The notes beneath the pieces were generated by a model. That model did not search any database. It was not told the DNA's origin and saw nothing but the letters and a program-made list of their open reading frames with translations. From Planctomycetaceae bacterium (GTDB lineage Bacteria > Planctomycetota > Planctomycetia > Pirellulales > Lacipirellulaceae), in NCBI GenBank assembly GCA_002702655.1, contig PABB01000073.1, positions 97,398 through 161,397 on the forward strand: 64,000 nt of DNA, read 5' to 3'. This document shows, piece after piece, positions 63,535 to 64,000 of this stretch. Numbering within the stretch: the first letter of the stretch is position 1; every line of letters begins with the position of its first letter. The position numbers and the translations under genes were made by a program.

Positions 63535-64000
63535 CGTCTGTTCGCCTCCAATTTGGCAGGGAGAGAAGACGCCGAGGCAAGTCGGCGCAGGAATCAAAAC
63601 ACAATGCGTGCGAACCGGCGGAACAATCTGCGTCGTGCTCCGCCACAAGAAGGCCACGGCGAGGACGCCGATTGGAACATCGCTGTGAAGCGCTGCTGCC
63701 AATCGAGTCCGTCCGCCAGGCGGCAAAAACGGTGCGCTAAATATTCAAACGCACGCCACTTGCTACGAGCGAGCGAGCGGAAGCGGCGGGGCTCGCCGCA
63801 GCGGAAACCTCGCGCCGCTGCGTCGGCCAGCAACGCGATTCGACGGACCAAGCGCCATAGGAAGTCGGCCCCTCGTTGGCGCCGTCGTTCGTTTCGTCAG
63901 GCGCGAGCAGAGGGTCGACCCACGCTTGCGGCGCAGCTCCCGCTGGCGCCGCTGTCACATGGGCAACATCGTTGGCAGCCCGCCCTGAATCGGCGGGCGC
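63535..64000. other. Gene-free right end
   Basis: About 465 bases upstream of the last gene. Open frames here (for example 63737-63958, minus) have no ribosome site or recognisable product. A short GAGC(GAGC) run occurs near 63768. It probably holds the promoter of the leftward genes, but no hexamers are convincing. Confidence 0.45.

Noticed and set aside
63737-63958. 73-codon minus-strand frame at the right end
   Set aside because: Ser/Ala/Arg-rich, no ribosome site, no domain.

Overview
The window is GC-rich bacterial chromosome and most likely comes from a planctomycete of the Pirellula group (inference). The signs are several secreted proteins with C-terminal Pro-Glu-Pro (PEP-CTERM) sorting signals and dockerin-like calcium loops, a 3-dehydroquinate dehydratase/shikimate dehydrogenase fusion, a TatC with a very large insert, an FG-GAP protein, an extra EF-G-like GTPase, and intergenic regions packed with palindromes. 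I see no tRNA, rRNA, CRISPR array, prophage, replication origin or complete insertion sequence other than a REP-type transposase.

Layout. 0-9 kb: tail of an ABC permease, prolyl oligopeptidase, class V aminotransferase, coaD, a trypsin-like protease behind two small genes (one ribbon-helix-helix-like), and two PEP-CTERM proteins. 9-16 kb: fused cobA-hemD, a TPR protein, rpsT, the overlapping pair rluB-pyrK, and a small lipoprotein. 16-18.5 kb: a patch of orphan genes with a broken copy of the end of the nearby vWA gene, then an HdeD-like protein. 18.6-21.3 kb: a vWA protein with one membrane helix, next to a MotA/TolQ/ExbB-like channel. 21.5-30 kb: mannose-6-phosphate isomerase, tatC, an ABC-2 permease, cysE, a small membrane protein and an EF-G-like GTPase. 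30-38 kb: hisA, hisH, an OmpA lipoprotein, a prepilin peptidase with a coupled hypothetical gene, aroK and aroDE. 37.7-46.6 kb: mutL, an NtrC-type regulator and its kinase, pnp, rpsO and a fatty-acid desaturase. 46.7-54.3 kb: comEC, an acylaminoacyl-peptidase-like enzyme, an aromatic-rich leader ORF plus terminator in front of aroF, and a REP-associated transposase (RAYT) flanked by two matching palindrome pairs. 54.5-64 kb: two large envelope proteins with secretin/TonB-short-N-terminal-like domains, a glutamate dehydrogenase, another PEP-CTERM protein, a tandem-repeat secreted protein and a small hypothetical protein.

Three things stand out. First, the aroF leader: the 24-residue ORF at 51701-51775 has seven aromatic residues in a nine-residue run and is followed by a perfect terminator and a possible antiterminator, which is the design of ribosome-mediated attenuation for the first enzyme of aromatic synthesis. 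Second, the RAYT and its REPIN-like palindrome pairs; the palindromes supply the stop codons of aroF and of the transposase and the last residues of a third protein. Third, the channel/vWA pair, in which the vWA protein has the layout of a MotB/ExbD-like partner (short N-terminus, Asp at the start of a single helix) but a long coiled coil and a vWA domain in place of the usual peptidoglycan-binding part.

Metabolic genes for aromatic amino acids (aroF, aroK, aroDE), histidine (hisA, hisH) and cysteine (cysE) are scattered as single genes or short units. Intergenic space holds at least a dozen palindrome families, most of them arranged as two inverted units around a short spacer. All comparisons were made by eye from the sequence; no database search was run.
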